NCBI GenBank assembly: GCA_034440135.1 | Contig: JAWXBP010000144.1 | Span: 1-33,900, forward strand | Direction: 5' to 3' | DNA length: 33,900 nt | Source of the DNA: Planctomycetia bacterium | Lineage (GTDB): Bacteria; Planctomycetota; Planctomycetia; Pirellulales; JALHLM01 | Part shown: piece by piece, positions 1-8,639 of the stretch | How positions within the stretch are numbered: the first letter of the stretch is position 1 | Layout of the letters: each line of letters starts with the position of its first letter | The notes under the pieces: model-generated | Databases searched by the model: none | The model's input: the letters and a program-made list of their open reading frames with translations, nothing else | What the model was told of the DNA's origin: nothing | Made by a program: the position numbers and the translations under genes

Positions 1-369
1 AAGCGCGGCATTGTCGCCGGCATCGTGTCGCCGCTCCTCGCGTTTCGCGTCGGCGGCGGTCAGGCGGCGCGGCTGCTGTTAACGGCCGCGACCATTGACG
101 CCAACGAGGCCCATCGCCTGGGCTTGTTTCACGAATTGATCGACGAGGATCGCCTCTGGGCGCGCGCGGTGGAGCTCGCCGGACAATGCGCGCAGAGCGC
201 GCCGCAGGCGTTGCAGCTCACGAAGCGCATGCTGAACGAAACCATCGGCGAGTCGCTATTCGGGCAACTGACGTCGGGCGCGGCAGTGAGTGCCACCGCC
301 CGCACCACCGAAGCCGCCACGGAGGGACTCAACGCATTCCTCGAAAAGCGCGAGCCGCGCTGGCCGTAG
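1..369 (+). CDS. Enoyl-CoA hydratase/isomerase family protein, C-terminal part (5' end outside window)
   Basis: The frame is open from the first base, so the initiator lies upstream of the window. 122 codons are visible before TAG. The segment GIVSPLL...LLLTAATIDANEAHRLGLFHELI matches the crotonase-fold stretch in which a conserved LLLTG-like strand precedes the I.A.EA...GLV helix. It is followed by the usual C-terminal region (LAGQCAQSAPQALQLTKRML), where a helix carries SP-A-L..TK. Crotonases hydrate or isomerise enoyl-CoA thioesters, but the active-site oxyanion-hole residues lie in the missing N-terminal half. Substrate and exact reaction therefore cannot be assigned. The gene ends 31 bases before a palindromic repeat. 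Confidence 0.85.
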   Translation, partial: KRGIVAGIVSPLLAFRVGGGQAARLLLTAATIDANEAHRLGLFHELIDEDRLWARAVELAGQCAQSAPQALQLTKRMLNETIGESLFGQLTSGAAVSATARTTEAATEGLNAFLEKREPRWP

Positions 370-400
370 TCACCCTCAATAGCATGTCTTGCCAATCAGC

Positions 401-504
401 CTGTGGGAGGCGACTCCGACGCCGATGATCGATGTCGCACAGTGAAGCGACCCCTTGCTTGCTATCCGCGGTTTCTCCATCGGCGTCGGAGACGCCTCCC
501 GCAG
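401..504. repeat. REPIN-like inverted repeat, family A copy 1
   Basis: Two 27-nt arms (401-427 and 478-504) are reverse complements with two mismatches and enclose a 50-nt centre. The right arm is itself self-complementary (GGCGTC-GGA-GACGCC), so either a long stem or a small hairpin can form. The left arm carries GGCGAC instead of GGCGTC, which weakens both pairings. A perfect second copy lies at 17859-17963. It sits just downstream of a stop codon, as copy 2 does. Confidence 0.85.
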
Positions 505-620
505 TCGTTCTACGGTTCAATTGCCGTCACTGATTCTCTATCCGTCGCCGGCGCTGCGGCCTATACTGGACGCCGCCCGATGGTTGCGGCTGTTCACTGC
601 TCAGAGGAACAAGGCCACGT

Positions 621-2606
621 ATGACCGGCAAGCGATATCCCGAAATCACCTGGAGCAGCATGGTTTTTGGGATTTTCGTCGGCGTGTTGATGAACGCGTC
701 GATGACGTACGCCGGGTTGAAAATCGGGTTTACGATCACCGGGTCCGCGATCGCGGCGGTGCTCGGGTTCGGCGTGTTGCGCGGCGTGCTGCGGCGCGGC
801 TCGATTCTGGAAGTGAACCTCGCCCAGACGGTCGCCTCGACGGTCAACACGATCACTTCCGGCATCATTTTCACGGTGCCGGTGCTGTTCTTGATCAACC
901 CAGAACAGCCGCGCGGCGGGGTTAGGCTCTGGCTCATCACACTGGCTTGCGCGGCCGGCGCGGTGATGGGCTGCGCGTTCATCGTGCCGCTCCGCAAGCA
1001 GATGATCGAAATCGACCGGCTGCGGTTTCCGAGCGGCACGGCGATGAGCGCGATTCTCCGCGCGCCCGGCGCTGGCGGGAAGAAATCCTTGGTGTTGATT
1101 GTCGCCGCGATCTTCGCGGCGATCCTGTATTATCCCACGGCGTCGACGCAGTTGAAATGGAACGGCCGACATGCACTCGGCTATTCCGACCAGGAGTGGC
1201 GACTGGCAATGCCTGAACCCGCGGCGGCGGGCGATGCCAGTGCCGAAGCGAACTATCAGGCGCAACTGCATCGCGTCGATCACAACCGCGACGGCAAGGG
1301 CGATCTAGTCCTCGACGGCGAGGAGTTTCATCTCGGGCGATTGCTCGGCATTCCTGATTTTCTCGCCCTGACACTGGCGATTTCACCGCTCTCGTTTGGC
1401 GCCGGCTACTTGAGCGGGCGACCCGGCCTAATGGTGCTCGCCGGCGGGGTGCTCGCCTATTGGGTGCTCGCCCCCGCCGCGTATCTCGGCGGCTTCATGC
1501 CGCCGACGGTACAGGACTTTCAGGTCACGGAAAGCGCGCGGATCGGCCTGACGCGACCATTGGGAATCGGCATGTTATTGGGCGGCGCCACGATGGGCAT
1601 CGTCGCCGCGCTGCCGGCGATGAGGGCCGCATTCAAAAGTATCGCTTCGGCGACGCGAATCACCAAACGGCAGGACGAAATGGACCTGCGGACGATTTTG
1701 TTGATCGCCGCGCCCTGTGCCATCGTGTTGTTCTTCGCCGCTCATTTGACGCGCACGCCAGGCGATAGCGGTTGGTTGGGCGGATTGCCGTTCCTGGCGC
1801 AGAATCTGGTGATCACGGTCGTCGGCGTCGTCTGGATTTGGTTTGCGGGAATTATCATCGCTCAATGCACCGGCATGACCGATTGGTCGCCGATCTCGGG
1901 TATCGCCTTGTTGACCGTGGTGCTGGTGATGCTGCTCGGCGGAGCGAGCGACACCGTCGGCGCGGTGATGGTGGGCGCGACTTTGTGTTGCGCGGTGACG
2001 GCCTCCGCCGACATGATGACGGATCTCAAAACGGGCCAACTCATTGGCTCGATTCCGCGCCGTCAGCAGATGTCGCAAACGCTCACCGCCGCGATCGGGC
2101 CGTTCGTCTCGATGGCCACGTTGATGCTGATCATCTCCAACAACTTGGAACAAACGAAGAGCGCCGAAATCGCCCGCCTCGCGAATGCTCCGGCCGCGGA
2201 GCGCGCGGCCGCCGGCGAACCGAAGGGAATTCCCATCGGCCCCGGGACCGAGACGCCCGCGCCCCAAGCGACGGCGCTGCTCGCCGTGATAAACGGCATG
2301 CAAGGGGGCGAATTGCCCTACGCGCTCTATGGCTGCGGCGCCGTGCTGGGGCTGCTGCTGGGCGTCGGCGCTTTTTCGGGATTAGGCGTGCTCGTCGGGA
2401 TTTCGATGTACCTGCCGTTTCACAGCATCCTCACCTACGGGCTTGGCTGTGTCACGCAGATGATCGTGGCCAAGGTCAAAGGTGACGACTGGGCCGAGGA
2501 ATGGGGCGTACCGACGTGCGCCGGATTCGTGATCGGCGAAGGCCTCCTCGCGCTCGGCATCGCGGCGCTCGCACTCGCGCTGCCGTCGCTGGAGAAGATG
2601 TTTTGA
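621..2606 (+). CDS. OPT family oligopeptide/metal-chelate transporter
   Basis: The 661-residue polytopic inner-membrane protein starts with EITWSSMVFGIFVGVLMNAS and continues through LKIGFTITGSAIAAVLGFGVLRG, the N-terminal pattern of the OPT (oligopeptide transporter) superfamily. Hydrophobic segments run throughout, consistent with more than a dozen membrane helices. The motif RLRFPSGTAMSAILRA (about residues 133-148) is typical of bacterial OPT members. The family imports peptides or metal chelates using the proton gradient; the substrate here is unknown. A soluble insertion at about residues 185-240 contains DHNRDGKGD...DGEEF, which resembles an EF-hand loop with extra residues. AGAGGA lies upstream of the ATG as a ribosome-binding site. 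A small membrane protein follows closely and may be co-transcribed. Confidence 0.85.
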   Translation: MTGKRYPEITWSSMVFGIFVGVLMNASMTYAGLKIGFTITGSAIAAVLGFGVLRGVLRRGSILEVNLAQTVASTVNTITSGIIFTVPVLFLINPEQPRGGVRLWLITLACAAGAVMGCAFIVPLRKQMIEIDRLRFPSGTAMSAILRAPGAGGKKSLVLIVAAIFAAILYYPTASTQLKWNGRHALGYSDQEWRLAMPEPAAAGDASAEANYQAQLHRVDHNRDGKGDLVLDGEEFHLGRLLGIPDFLALTLAISPLSFGAGYLSGRPGLMVLAGGVLAYWVLAPAAYLGGFMPPTVQDFQVTESARIGLTRPLGIGMLLGGATMGIVAALPAMRAAFKSIASATRITKRQDEMDLRTILLIAAPCAIVLFFAAHLTRTPGDSGWLGGLPFLAQNLVITVVGVVWIWFAGIIIAQCTGMTDWSPISGIALLTVVLVMLLGGASDTVGAVMVGATLCCAVTASADMMTDLKTGQLIGSIPRRQQMSQTLTAAIGPFVSMATLMLIISNNLEQTKSAEIARLANAPAAERAAAGEPKGIPIGPGTETPAPQATALLAVINGMQGGELPYALYGCGAVLGLLLGVGAFSGLGVLVGISMYLPFHSILTYGLGCVTQMIVAKVKGDDWAEEWGVPTCAGFVIGEGLLALGIAALALALPSLEKMF

Positions 2607-2613
2607 GTTTCGA

Positions 2614-2636
2614 ACGCCGTACGTGTTGAACGGCGT
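2614..2636 (+). promoter_or_regulatory. Short hairpin between transporter and following gene
   Basis: ACGCCGT (2614-2620) pairs with ACGGCGT (2630-2636) across a 9-nt loop, directly after the transporter stop codon. No T-tract follows, so it is more likely an RNA-stability or attenuation element than a strong terminator. Confidence 0.35.
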
Positions 2637-2662
2637 GATTGTTGGTGTATCGGAACCTCGCC

Positions 2663-3415
2663 ATGCAATGGGTTGCCTCCTTATTGATGATGCTGGGGAC
2701 GTCGCTCGGCGTGTATGGGGCGGCGAGCGCTTACTACGTGCCGATCGACGCTCCGGACGAGGTGATTCTCAATCTCACGCTCAACGATGACGCCGGCGCG
2801 AAACCTGGCGACAATGGAGTTATCGTGCCGGTGGCCAAGCGCGGCCGTCAGCTTGATGCGGCGGCGATCGCCGAGCTGCGAAAGAACGCTCCGGGTATGC
2901 CCGGGCAATCGCCCGCTTGGAAGTATGTGCGAGTGAAGGAGTTCGCCTGGTCGCGTTGGCCCGGCAAGTGGTACACCGCGGCGGGGACGTTGATGCTACT
3001 GGGCGGCGCATTGCTGGCCAGGAAGACGCGCGGCGCGGTTGTCGCGGCCGACGATGGTTCGGTGGTTCCGATCTCCGCGATGTCCGTCGCGGAGTTGGAG
3101 GCCGACATTGAAGCGATCTTAAGGCAATCGCAATCCGCAGGCGCCGCCAAGGCGATTTGCGATTTGACCGACGCGATCCAAAAGCGTTGGATCAAGCCAT
3201 TAGTGCGCAGCCAACCGGCCTTCATCTCCGCGACCGGAATCGGGCGAGCCGCGGAAGCCTTGAGCTCGTTGGCGGCAGTGGAGCGCAATCTGAACCGCGC
3301 CTGGTCGGCCGCCGCGGATGGCTATCTCGAAGAGTCCATCGAGGCCTTGGGAGACGCACGCATCTATTGTCAATCGACGCGCGAAAAGCTGCTCAAGCTC
3401 GAGCGCGGCACGTAA
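2663..3415 (+). CDS. Conserved-type hypothetical membrane protein
   Basis: I do not recognise this family. From the ATG at 2663 the product is 250 residues. TTG 2639 and GTG 2645 are in-frame alternative starts, and no strong ribosome-binding site decides between them (a weak GGA lies 10 nt before the ATG). An N-terminal hydrophobic helix (WVASLLMMLGTSLGVYGAAS) is followed by an extracytoplasmic segment of about 75 residues. A second helix (WYTAAGTLMLLGGALLA) follows, then RKTRG and a long hydrophilic, helix-rich C-terminal part ending in a coiled-coil-like stretch. The predicted topology is two membrane passes with the C-terminal domain in the cytoplasm. It follows the OPT transporter by 56 nt on the same strand, so an accessory role for that transporter is possible but purely positional. 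Its stop is only 7 nt from the convergent map stop. Confidence 0.7.
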   Translation: MQWVASLLMMLGTSLGVYGAASAYYVPIDAPDEVILNLTLNDDAGAKPGDNGVIVPVAKRGRQLDAAAIAELRKNAPGMPGQSPAWKYVRVKEFAWSRWPGKWYTAAGTLMLLGGALLARKTRGAVVAADDGSVVPISAMSVAELEADIEAILRQSQSAGAAKAICDLTDAIQKRWIKPLVRSQPAFISATGIGRAAEALSSLAAVERNLNRAWSAAADGYLEESIEALGDARIYCQSTREKLLKLERGT

Positions 3416-3422
3416 CAGCCGC

Positions 3423-4226
3423 TCAATAGGCGCCGTCCGGAGCGGCGGTCAAAACCTGCGGGCCGTTCTCGGTCAGCGCGACCGTGTGTTCAAAATGGGC
3501 GCTTAAGCTGCCGTCGGACGTCGCTTCCGTCCAGGTGTCGCGAAGCGTGCGCACACGTTTGGAGCCAATGTTGACCATCGGCTCGATGGCAATCACCAGG
3601 CCTGGCTCCAGGCGGAAGTCGGCGTCTTGGCGAATCCGCCGGCTCCAATAATTCGGCACCTGCGGTTCCTCGTGCATGTCGCGGCCAATGCCGTGGCCGA
3701 CGAGATTCTCGACGACGCTGAATCCCTGTTCCTTGACGTACTTCTCCATCTGCGTGGCGACTTCGCTCCACATCCGGCAGACGCCCAACTGTTCGATGGC
3801 CAGCAGCAACGTGCCGCGCGTGACTTCGAGCAGCCGTTGCGCCTCGGCCGAAACGGCGCCGATCGGATGCGTCACCGCGGCGTCGCCGCACCAACCCTGA
3901 TAGCGGCAACCGGTATCAACGCTAATGATGTCCCCCTCTTGCAACACGCGACGTCCCGGAATGCCGTGAACGACTTCTTCGTTGACCGACATGCAGCAGA
4001 CCGCCGGAAAGGGGATCTTCTTGCCCGGCACGCCTTTGAAGAGCGGCGTGGCGTTGTGCTTGGCGAAGAACTGTTCGACGATGGCGTCCAACTCGCCAGT
4101 CGTGACGCCGGGCGCCACCTTCGCGGCGACCAGATGATGGGCTTCCCAGACCAACAGTCCGGCCTGCCGCATCAACGAGATCTCGCGCGGCGATTTGCGT
4201 TCCTGAGGAATAGCGGCTTTCGGCAT
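3423..4226 (-). CDS. map: Methionine aminopeptidase, type I
   Basis: The 267-residue enzyme removes the initiator methionine from nascent proteins. The five metal ligands of the pita-bread fold are visible: Asp in SVDTGCRY, Asp in CGDAAVTH, His in [12 protein letters not shown], Glu in AIEPMV and Glu in FEHTV. The length matches bacterial type Ia enzymes. It is the last gene of the ribosomal cluster, 65 nt after adk, the classic secY-adk-map order. The infA-rpmJ-rpsM genes that often follow are absent. No clear ribosome-binding site precedes the ATG, so translation may depend on transcription from upstream. It ends 7 nt from a convergent gene, leaving no room for a separate terminator. Confidence 0.96.
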   Translation of the reverse strand: MPKAAIPQERKSPREISLMRQAGLLVWEAHHLVAAKVAPGVTTGELDAIVEQFFAKHNATPLFKGVPGKKIPFPAVCCMSVNEEVVHGIPGRRVLQEGDIISVDTGCRYQGWCGDAAVTHPIGAVSAEAQRLLEVTRGTLLLAIEQLGVCRMWSEVATQMEKYVKEQGFSVVENLVGHGIGRDMHEEPQVPNYWSRRIRQDADFRLEPGLVIAIEPMVNIGSKRVRTLRDTWTEATSDGSLSAHFEHTVALTENGPQVLTAAPDGAY

Positions 4227-4271
4227 GGCGAATGGGCCAATCGGCGAAGTACGGAAGGTAAGTGAAATCCC

Positions 4272-4292
4272 GTCGACGGGAAGGCCGTCGAC
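4272..4292. repeat. Palindrome between adk and map
   Basis: GTCGACGG (4272-4279) and CCGTCGAC (4285-4292) form an 8-bp stem over a 5-nt loop, abutting the adk stop codon. An alternative perfect 12-bp palindrome, CCCGTCGACGGG, lies at 4269-4280. The compact stem with a short loop resembles the other REP-like elements of this window. No T-run follows on the transcribed strand. Confidence 0.6.
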
Positions 4293-4879
4293 TAACCAGC
4301 GGCCTTCGTGCCGCGGATTTCGTCGACTACGCCTCGGATGCGCTCGAAGACGTCGTCCGGCGTGCCCGATGCGTCAATTGTGCGCAGCAAGCCTCGCCGG
4401 GAATAGTATCCTAACAGCGGAGCGGTCAATTCGCGAAAGTGACGCAGCCGCTCGATGGCCGTCTGCATGTCGTCGTCGGGACGGGATTCATGCTTCGCGC
4501 GATAACGCAGTCGCTCCAGCACGCTCTCTTCGCTGACGCGCAACTCCAGGACTACGTCCAACGCTTGCCCGTTCGCTTCGAGCGCCGCGTCTAATGCTAC
4601 CGCCTGGTGCAGCGTGCGCGGGAAGCCGTCGAAGAGATACCCGCGTCGGCAGTCGGGCTGTTCGATCCGCTCACCGACGAGGGACAGGATAATCGGGTCC
4701 GGCACCAGCCCGCCGCCGGCCATCTGCTCGCTGATCACCAGTCCGAGGGGCGTCTGCCGGGCAATTTCTTCGCGGAGCATTTCCCCGGTCGAAATATGCG
4801 GAATCGCCAAATGGGACAACAGCCGTTTCGACTGCGTTCCTTTGCCCGCGCCGGGAGGACCGATAAAAACAATTCGCAT
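4292..4879 (-). CDS. adk: Adenylate kinase (short-LID type)
   Basis: Adenylate kinase converts ATP plus AMP to two ADP in the cytoplasm. The protein starts with [16 protein letters not shown], containing the P-loop GPPGAGKGT. The AMP-binding region [11 protein letters not shown] and the [14 protein letters not shown] motif follow, and then the catalytic arginines in [14 protein letters not shown]. The LID is short and has no zinc-binding cysteines, which explains the 195-residue length. The ATG at 4879 is chosen because the P-loop strand begins there; an in-frame GTG at 4891 would add four residues. It lies between secY and map. A terminator-like hairpin in its leader suggests partial uncoupling from secY. 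Confidence 0.95.
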   Translation of the reverse strand: MRIVFIGPPGAGKGTQSKRLLSHLAIPHISTGEMLREEIARQTPLGLVISEQMAGGGLVPDPIILSLVGERIEQPDCRRGYLFDGFPRTLHQAVALDAALEANGQALDVVLELRVSEESVLERLRYRAKHESRPDDDMQTAIERLRHFRELTAPLLGYYSRRGLLRTIDASGTPDDVFERIRGVVDEIRGTKAAG

Positions 4880-4911
4880 CGCGAACCGCACTCAGCAAGC
4901 GTTCACTTCGG

Positions 4912-4943
4912 CCAGAAAATTGCCGGCGGGTTAATCGCCGGCA
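4912..4943 (-). terminator. Terminator-like hairpin between secY and adk
   Basis: On the minus strand TGCCGGCG pairs with CGCCGGCA (plus positions 4936-4943 and 4921-4928) over a 7-nt loop, followed by ATTTTCT. A short GC-rich stem followed by four T residues fits an intrinsic terminator or attenuator. It would reduce ribosomal-operon read-through into adk-map. The T-run is short, so efficiency is uncertain. Confidence 0.5.
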
Positions 4944-4968
4944 CCGGAGTGGAATCCGCCGCCACTCG

Positions 4969-4985
4969 GGGCGGATAAACCGCCC
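4969..4985 (-). promoter_or_regulatory. Second hairpin in the secY-adk intergenic region
   Basis: GGGCGG-ATAAA-CCGCCC (plus strand) is a perfect 6-bp stem with a 5-nt loop, 26 nt upstream of the terminator-like hairpin in the direction of transcription. Together they give the 206-nt secY-adk gap two stacked structures. The function is not evident. Confidence 0.4.
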
Positions 4986-5085
4986 ATGACATTCCACGCA
5001 CGGGTCACCGTGAGACGGAATGCAGACTCCCCTCCAGACCTTCGGCCGCGCGCCAAACCGGCCCACCCGGTCCGCCACCCCACCA

Positions 5086-6447
5086 CTACTCTAGCAGACC
5101 CTTGTAGTTCCGCATCACCAGGTGGCTGTCAATTTTCTGGACCAGGTCGAAGGCGACGCTGACCGCGATCAACAGGCCGGTTCCGCCATAAAACGAGGCG
5201 GTCGCAGGGTCGATTTGTACGCCAGGCGATTGGGAAATGAGGGTGGGAGCGATCGCAACGATTGCCAAAAAGCCCGCGCCCACATAGGTGATGCGGACCA
5301 TGATGCGTTCCAAATGGTCGGCGGTCCGTTTGCCTGGGCGGTAGCCGGGGATATAACTGCCGAAGTTTTTCAGGTTATCGGCCATGTCCTTGGGATTGAA
5401 CGTGATCGCCGTCCAGAAGTAGCAGAAGAAGTAGATCATGGCGACATAGCACACGCAGTAGATAAACGACGACTCGCGACTAAACGAATCTCCGATCCGC
5501 GTGAGCCAGGTGATGCCGAACGTAGAGCCCAGATAGCTAAAGATGAACGTCGGGAACATCAACAAGCTACTGGCGAAGATGATCGGCATCACGCCGGCTT
5601 GATTCACCTTGAGGGGCAGGTATTGCTTGGTGCCGCCATAAACGCGGCGCCCGCGGAAGTGTTTGGCGCTCTGCGTGGGAATGCGCAATTGCCCCTGCGT
5701 GATGAACACCACGCCGGCGATCACGCCGACGAACAGCACCGCGAGCACCAACAGCGTCTCTATTCCCGTTTCGCCGCGGCCCACGCCGAGCTGGAGGCCA
5801 TTCTCCCACAGCGGCTTGACCAACTGCATGGCAGCGGCGGGCATGCGGGCGACGATACCGGCCATGATCAACAGGCTGATCCCGTTGCCGATGCCGTACT
5901 CGTCGATCTGCTCGCCCAGCCACATCAAAAAGATGGTGCCGCACGTCATAACCATCACGGCAATAAAGTGCCAGGTGAACGTGATGGAGCCGTCCACGAG
6001 AAACTGTGGCAGCACTTTCATATTCTGGGGATCGTTATCGAGCGCGCCGACGTAGAACCAACTTTGCACAAAGCAAAGCGCAACGGTGGCGTAGCGCGTA
6101 TATTCGTTGATCTTTCGCCGTCCGCTTTCTCCCTCTTTCTGCAACTCTTCGAGCGGCTTCCACACGCTGCCCAAGAGCTGGAAGATGATGGATGCGGAAA
6201 TATAGGGCATGATGCCCAGGCCGAAGATCGTGATCCGGTTGAGGTCCGAGGCGCTCAACAAGGCGACCTTATCAAGCAGGCCGGCGAAATCGCCTTCGCT
6301 GCCGGAGAACAGCCCGGACTTGGATTGATCGACGATCAGCAACGGAATGTGGAAGCCGACGCGATAAATCGCCAGGAGAAACAGCGTCAGCAGGATTTTC
6401 TGCCGCAACTCGGGAATCGTGAAGATGACACGAATCTTTTCCCACAT
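5086..6447 (-). CDS. secY: Preprotein translocase subunit SecY
   Basis: SecY forms the protein-conducting channel of the inner membrane. The 453-residue product has about ten hydrophobic helices. GLGIMPYISASIIFQLL corresponds to the plug/TM2 region, and NLKNFGSYIPGYRPGKRT to the cytoplasmic loop that contacts SecA and the ribosome. The start is ATG 6447, giving MWEKIRVIFTIPELRQ. ACGGAG lies 8 nt upstream as a ribosome-binding site, and the in-frame TTG 15 nt further upstream is not needed. The gene occupies the canonical position after rplO at the end of the spc segment. Confidence 0.97.
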   Translation of the reverse strand: MWEKIRVIFTIPELRQKILLTLFLLAIYRVGFHIPLLIVDQSKSGLFSGSEGDFAGLLDKVALLSASDLNRITIFGLGIMPYISASIIFQLLGSVWKPLEELQKEGESGRRKINEYTRYATVALCFVQSWFYVGALDNDPQNMKVLPQFLVDGSITFTWHFIAVMVMTCGTIFLMWLGEQIDEYGIGNGISLLIMAGIVARMPAAAMQLVKPLWENGLQLGVGRGETGIETLLVLAVLFVGVIAGVVFITQGQLRIPTQSAKHFRGRRVYGGTKQYLPLKVNQAGVMPIIFASSLLMFPTFIFSYLGSTFGITWLTRIGDSFSRESSFIYCVCYVAMIYFFCYFWTAITFNPKDMADNLKNFGSYIPGYRPGKRTADHLERIMVRITYVGAGFLAIVAIAPTLISQSPGVQIDPATASFYGGTGLLIAVSVAFDLVQKIDSHLVMRNYKGLLE

Positions 6448-6543
6448 GGCTCGCTCCGTCAAACATTTACGGATGGTGGTGATGGGCGGCGCTCGAGCGA
6501 TCCTTCGCCGAGCTGAGCGGCGGTCAAAGCGGTCGGGCGTCTC

Positions 6544-7041
6544 CTACTTGGAGGGCTTTAGCTTCTTCTTCTCCGCCTTCACGACCGGCGCCGGTCCCGG
6601 AATCACCGTGGTGGTTCCGCCGGCCTTCGCGATCTTTTCCAGGGCCGACTGGCTGAACAAATGCGCGGAAACTTTGAGCTTCTTCGTCAGCTCGCCATGA
6701 CCGAGAATCTTGAGCGCGTCGTAGCGCCCCTTGCATTGGTTCTTCGCCCGCAAGGTCTCGCTATTGACTTCGTCGCCGTCGGCGAAAAATCGCTCCAGCT
6801 CGCCAACATTGATCGACATCACGGTGCGGCCGAAAGCGTTGTTAAAACCGCGCTTCGGCACCCGGCGAATCAACGGCGAATGACCGCCCTCGAAATGCGC
6901 GGGGAACGACGAACCGGACCGCGCACCCTGACCCTTGTGGCCACGGCCGGCGGTTTTGCCTTGGCCGGAGCCCGGGCCGCGCCCGAGACGCTTGGTCGCC
7001 TTGTTCTTCTTCACACCGCGGTTAACGTCATTCAACATCAT
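6544..7041 (-). CDS. rplO: 50S ribosomal protein L15 (uL15)
   Basis: The N-terminus MMLNDVNRGVKKNKATKRLG followed by GRGPGSGQGKTAGRGHKGQ is the glycine- and arginine-rich uL15 extension that threads through 23S rRNA. PKRGFNNAF is the conserved central motif. The protein is 165 residues, slightly longer than usual because of an Ala/Lys-rich tail (VVKAEKKKLKPSK). Its ATG overlaps the rpsE stop (ATGA), so translation is coupled. A second ATG follows immediately at 7038. In most bacteria rpmD lies between rpsE and rplO; the overlap leaves no space for it here. Confidence 0.96.
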   Translation of the reverse strand: MMLNDVNRGVKKNKATKRLGRGPGSGQGKTAGRGHKGQGARSGSSFPAHFEGGHSPLIRRVPKRGFNNAFGRTVMSINVGELERFFADGDEVNSETLRAKNQCKGRYDALKILGHGELTKKLKVSAHLFSQSALEKIAKAGGTTTVIPGPAPVVKAEKKKLKPSK

Positions 7042-7526
7042 GACAGGGCGACTCCTCGCAGCCGTTCTACTTCGCTCTTCGTACGCAGATTTTTCAGGGC
7101 GTCGATCGTCGCCTTCACCAGGTTCATCGGGTTCGTGCTGCCGAAGCTCTTGGTGAGGATATCCTTAATGCCCGCGGCTTCACAGACCGCTCGGACGCTG
7201 GCGCCGGCAATCACGCCGGTACCCGGCGACGCCGGGACGAGGATCACGTGGGCGGCGCCGTACCGGCCCTCGATCGTGTGGGGGATGGTGCCGCGTTCCA
7301 GGTTGATTTCGACCATGCTGCGACTGCCGTCCTTGACCGCCTTCTCGACGCTCGGCGGCACTTCGTTGGCCTTGCCGTAGCCCCAGCCGACTTTGCCGCG
7401 TCCGTTGCCAACCACGACCATGGCGCAGAAGCTGAATCGGCGACCGCCTTTGACCACGGCGGCACAGCGGCGAATCTTCACCACTTTGTCGATCAATTCA
7501 CCGCGATTCGATGATTCCGATGTCAC
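7038..7526 (-). CDS. rpsE: 30S ribosomal protein S5 (uS5)
   Basis: The 162-residue product has the uS5 N-terminal double-stranded RNA-binding domain (KVVKIRRCAAVVKGGRRFSF, then VGNGRGKVGWGYGKA). The C-terminal domain follows with PASPGTGVIAGASVRAV and GSTNPMNLVKAT. uS5 lies at the mRNA entry tunnel and affects decoding accuracy. Gly- and Arg-rich motifs are intact. The gene begins 33 nt after rplR and overlaps rplO by 4 nt. Confidence 0.97.
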   Translation of the reverse strand: MTSESSNRGELIDKVVKIRRCAAVVKGGRRFSFCAMVVVGNGRGKVGWGYGKANEVPPSVEKAVKDGSRSMVEINLERGTIPHTIEGRYGAAHVILVPASPGTGVIAGASVRAVCEAAGIKDILTKSFGSTNPMNLVKATIDALKNLRTKSEVERLRGVALS

Positions 7527-7559
7527 GTTGCGTTCCCGGGAAATCGATGAGGGTGTTGC

Positions 7560-7928
7560 TTACAGTTGCAGGCCGGCTTCGCGCGCGGCATCCGCCAGCG
7601 CTGCGACCCGACCATGGTATTTGTAGTTGCCGCGATCGAAAGCGACGGCCGTCACGCCAGCGGCCTTGGCCCGCTCGGCGATCGCCTTGCCGACGGCCTG
7701 CGCCGCAACCTTGTTGCCGCCGTACTTGACCGACGACTTCACATCCGAATCGACGGAACTGGCCGCAGCCAATGTCCGCCCGGAAGCGTCGTCGATGATC
7801 TGGCAGTAAATGTTCGCCACGCTGCGGAAGACGCTCAGACGCGGCCGGGTGGAGTCGCGTTTGATGCGATTGCGTACCCGAAAGCGACGTCGCGTGCGTT
7901 GCGCCCGAATTAGTTTTTCGTGTTTCAC
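7560..7928 (-). CDS. rplR: 50S ribosomal protein L18 (uL18)
   Basis: The 122-residue protein has a basic N-terminus ([19 protein letters not shown]). [20 protein letters not shown] and the C-terminal [20 protein letters not shown]...[11 protein letters not shown] motif of bacterial uL18 follow. uL18 binds 5S rRNA with uL5 in the central protuberance. Length is typical. It lies between rplF and rpsE in the normal spc order. Confidence 0.97.
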   Translation of the reverse strand: MKHEKLIRAQRTRRRFRVRNRIKRDSTRPRLSVFRSVANIYCQIIDDASGRTLAAASSVDSDVKSSVKYGGNKVAAQAVGKAIAERAKAAGVTAVAFDRGNYKYHGRVAALADAAREAGLQL

Positions 7929-7995
7929 GACTGAATTCTCATTTCATGGGACCCGAGGAATAGGGTCCAAGTGCTTCCGCCCGCATCATCGGGCA

Positions 7996-8541
7996 TTACT
8001 TCGACATCGCCTTACCGGCCTTGCGACGGACGACCTCGCCGTCGTATCGCACGCCCTTGCCCTTATAGGGCTCCGGCTTGCGCACCGCACGGACTTCCGC
8101 GGCGAACTGCCCGACCAGTTGCTTGTCGGCGCCTTGCACCACGACATGCGTTTGATCGGGACACGTCACCTTCAGTCCGGCCGGGATCGGCTTTTGAATT
8201 TCGTTGGCGAACCCCACCCGCAATTGCAGGACACCGCCCTGAATCGCGGCCAGGTAACCGACGCCGACGATTTCCAGCTTCTTCTGATATCCCTGGCTGA
8301 CGCCCAGGACCATGTTTTGCAACAAGGCGCGGGACAGGCCATGCAACGCCCGCGGGAGCCGATCGTCCGACTTGCGAGCCACGGTCAAAGACTTGGCGTC
8401 CGCGTCGTGCGAAACGGTCACTTCGGGGCGAAACGTCTGTTCGAGTTTGCCGAGCTTGCCTTCCACGACCACGCGCGCACCGTCGACGGTGACTTTTACG
8501 CCATCGGGGATCGTGATTGGTTTCTTGCCGATACGGGACAT
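7996..8541 (-). CDS. rplF: 50S ribosomal protein L6 (uL6)
   Basis: The 181-residue product begins MSRIGKKPITIPDGVKV and contains two tandem uL6 folds. The second ends in the diagnostic PEPYKGKGVRYDGEVVRRKAGK, which binds 23S rRNA near the factor-binding site. Length and motif order are standard. It is separated from rpsH by 98 nt, one of the longer gaps in the cluster, in which I see no further gene. Confidence 0.97.
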   Translation of the reverse strand: MSRIGKKPITIPDGVKVTVDGARVVVEGKLGKLEQTFRPEVTVSHDADAKSLTVARKSDDRLPRALHGLSRALLQNMVLGVSQGYQKKLEIVGVGYLAAIQGGVLQLRVGFANEIQKPIPAGLKVTCPDQTHVVVQGADKQLVGQFAAEVRAVRKPEPYKGKGVRYDGEVVRRKAGKAMSK

Positions 8542-8639
8542 GGCTGCCTCGGAGTGGCGACCGCGAACGGCCGCGCTGAATTCAATACGTTGAGTTCAAT
8601 GCTTTTGGCGTGCGCCGGACAGTTCCGGTCGGCACGCTG

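Noticed and set aside
5122-6516. Long open frame antisense to secY
   Set aside because: It is the shadow of secY in GC-rich DNA and has the His/Asp/Gln-rich composition typical of antisense translation.
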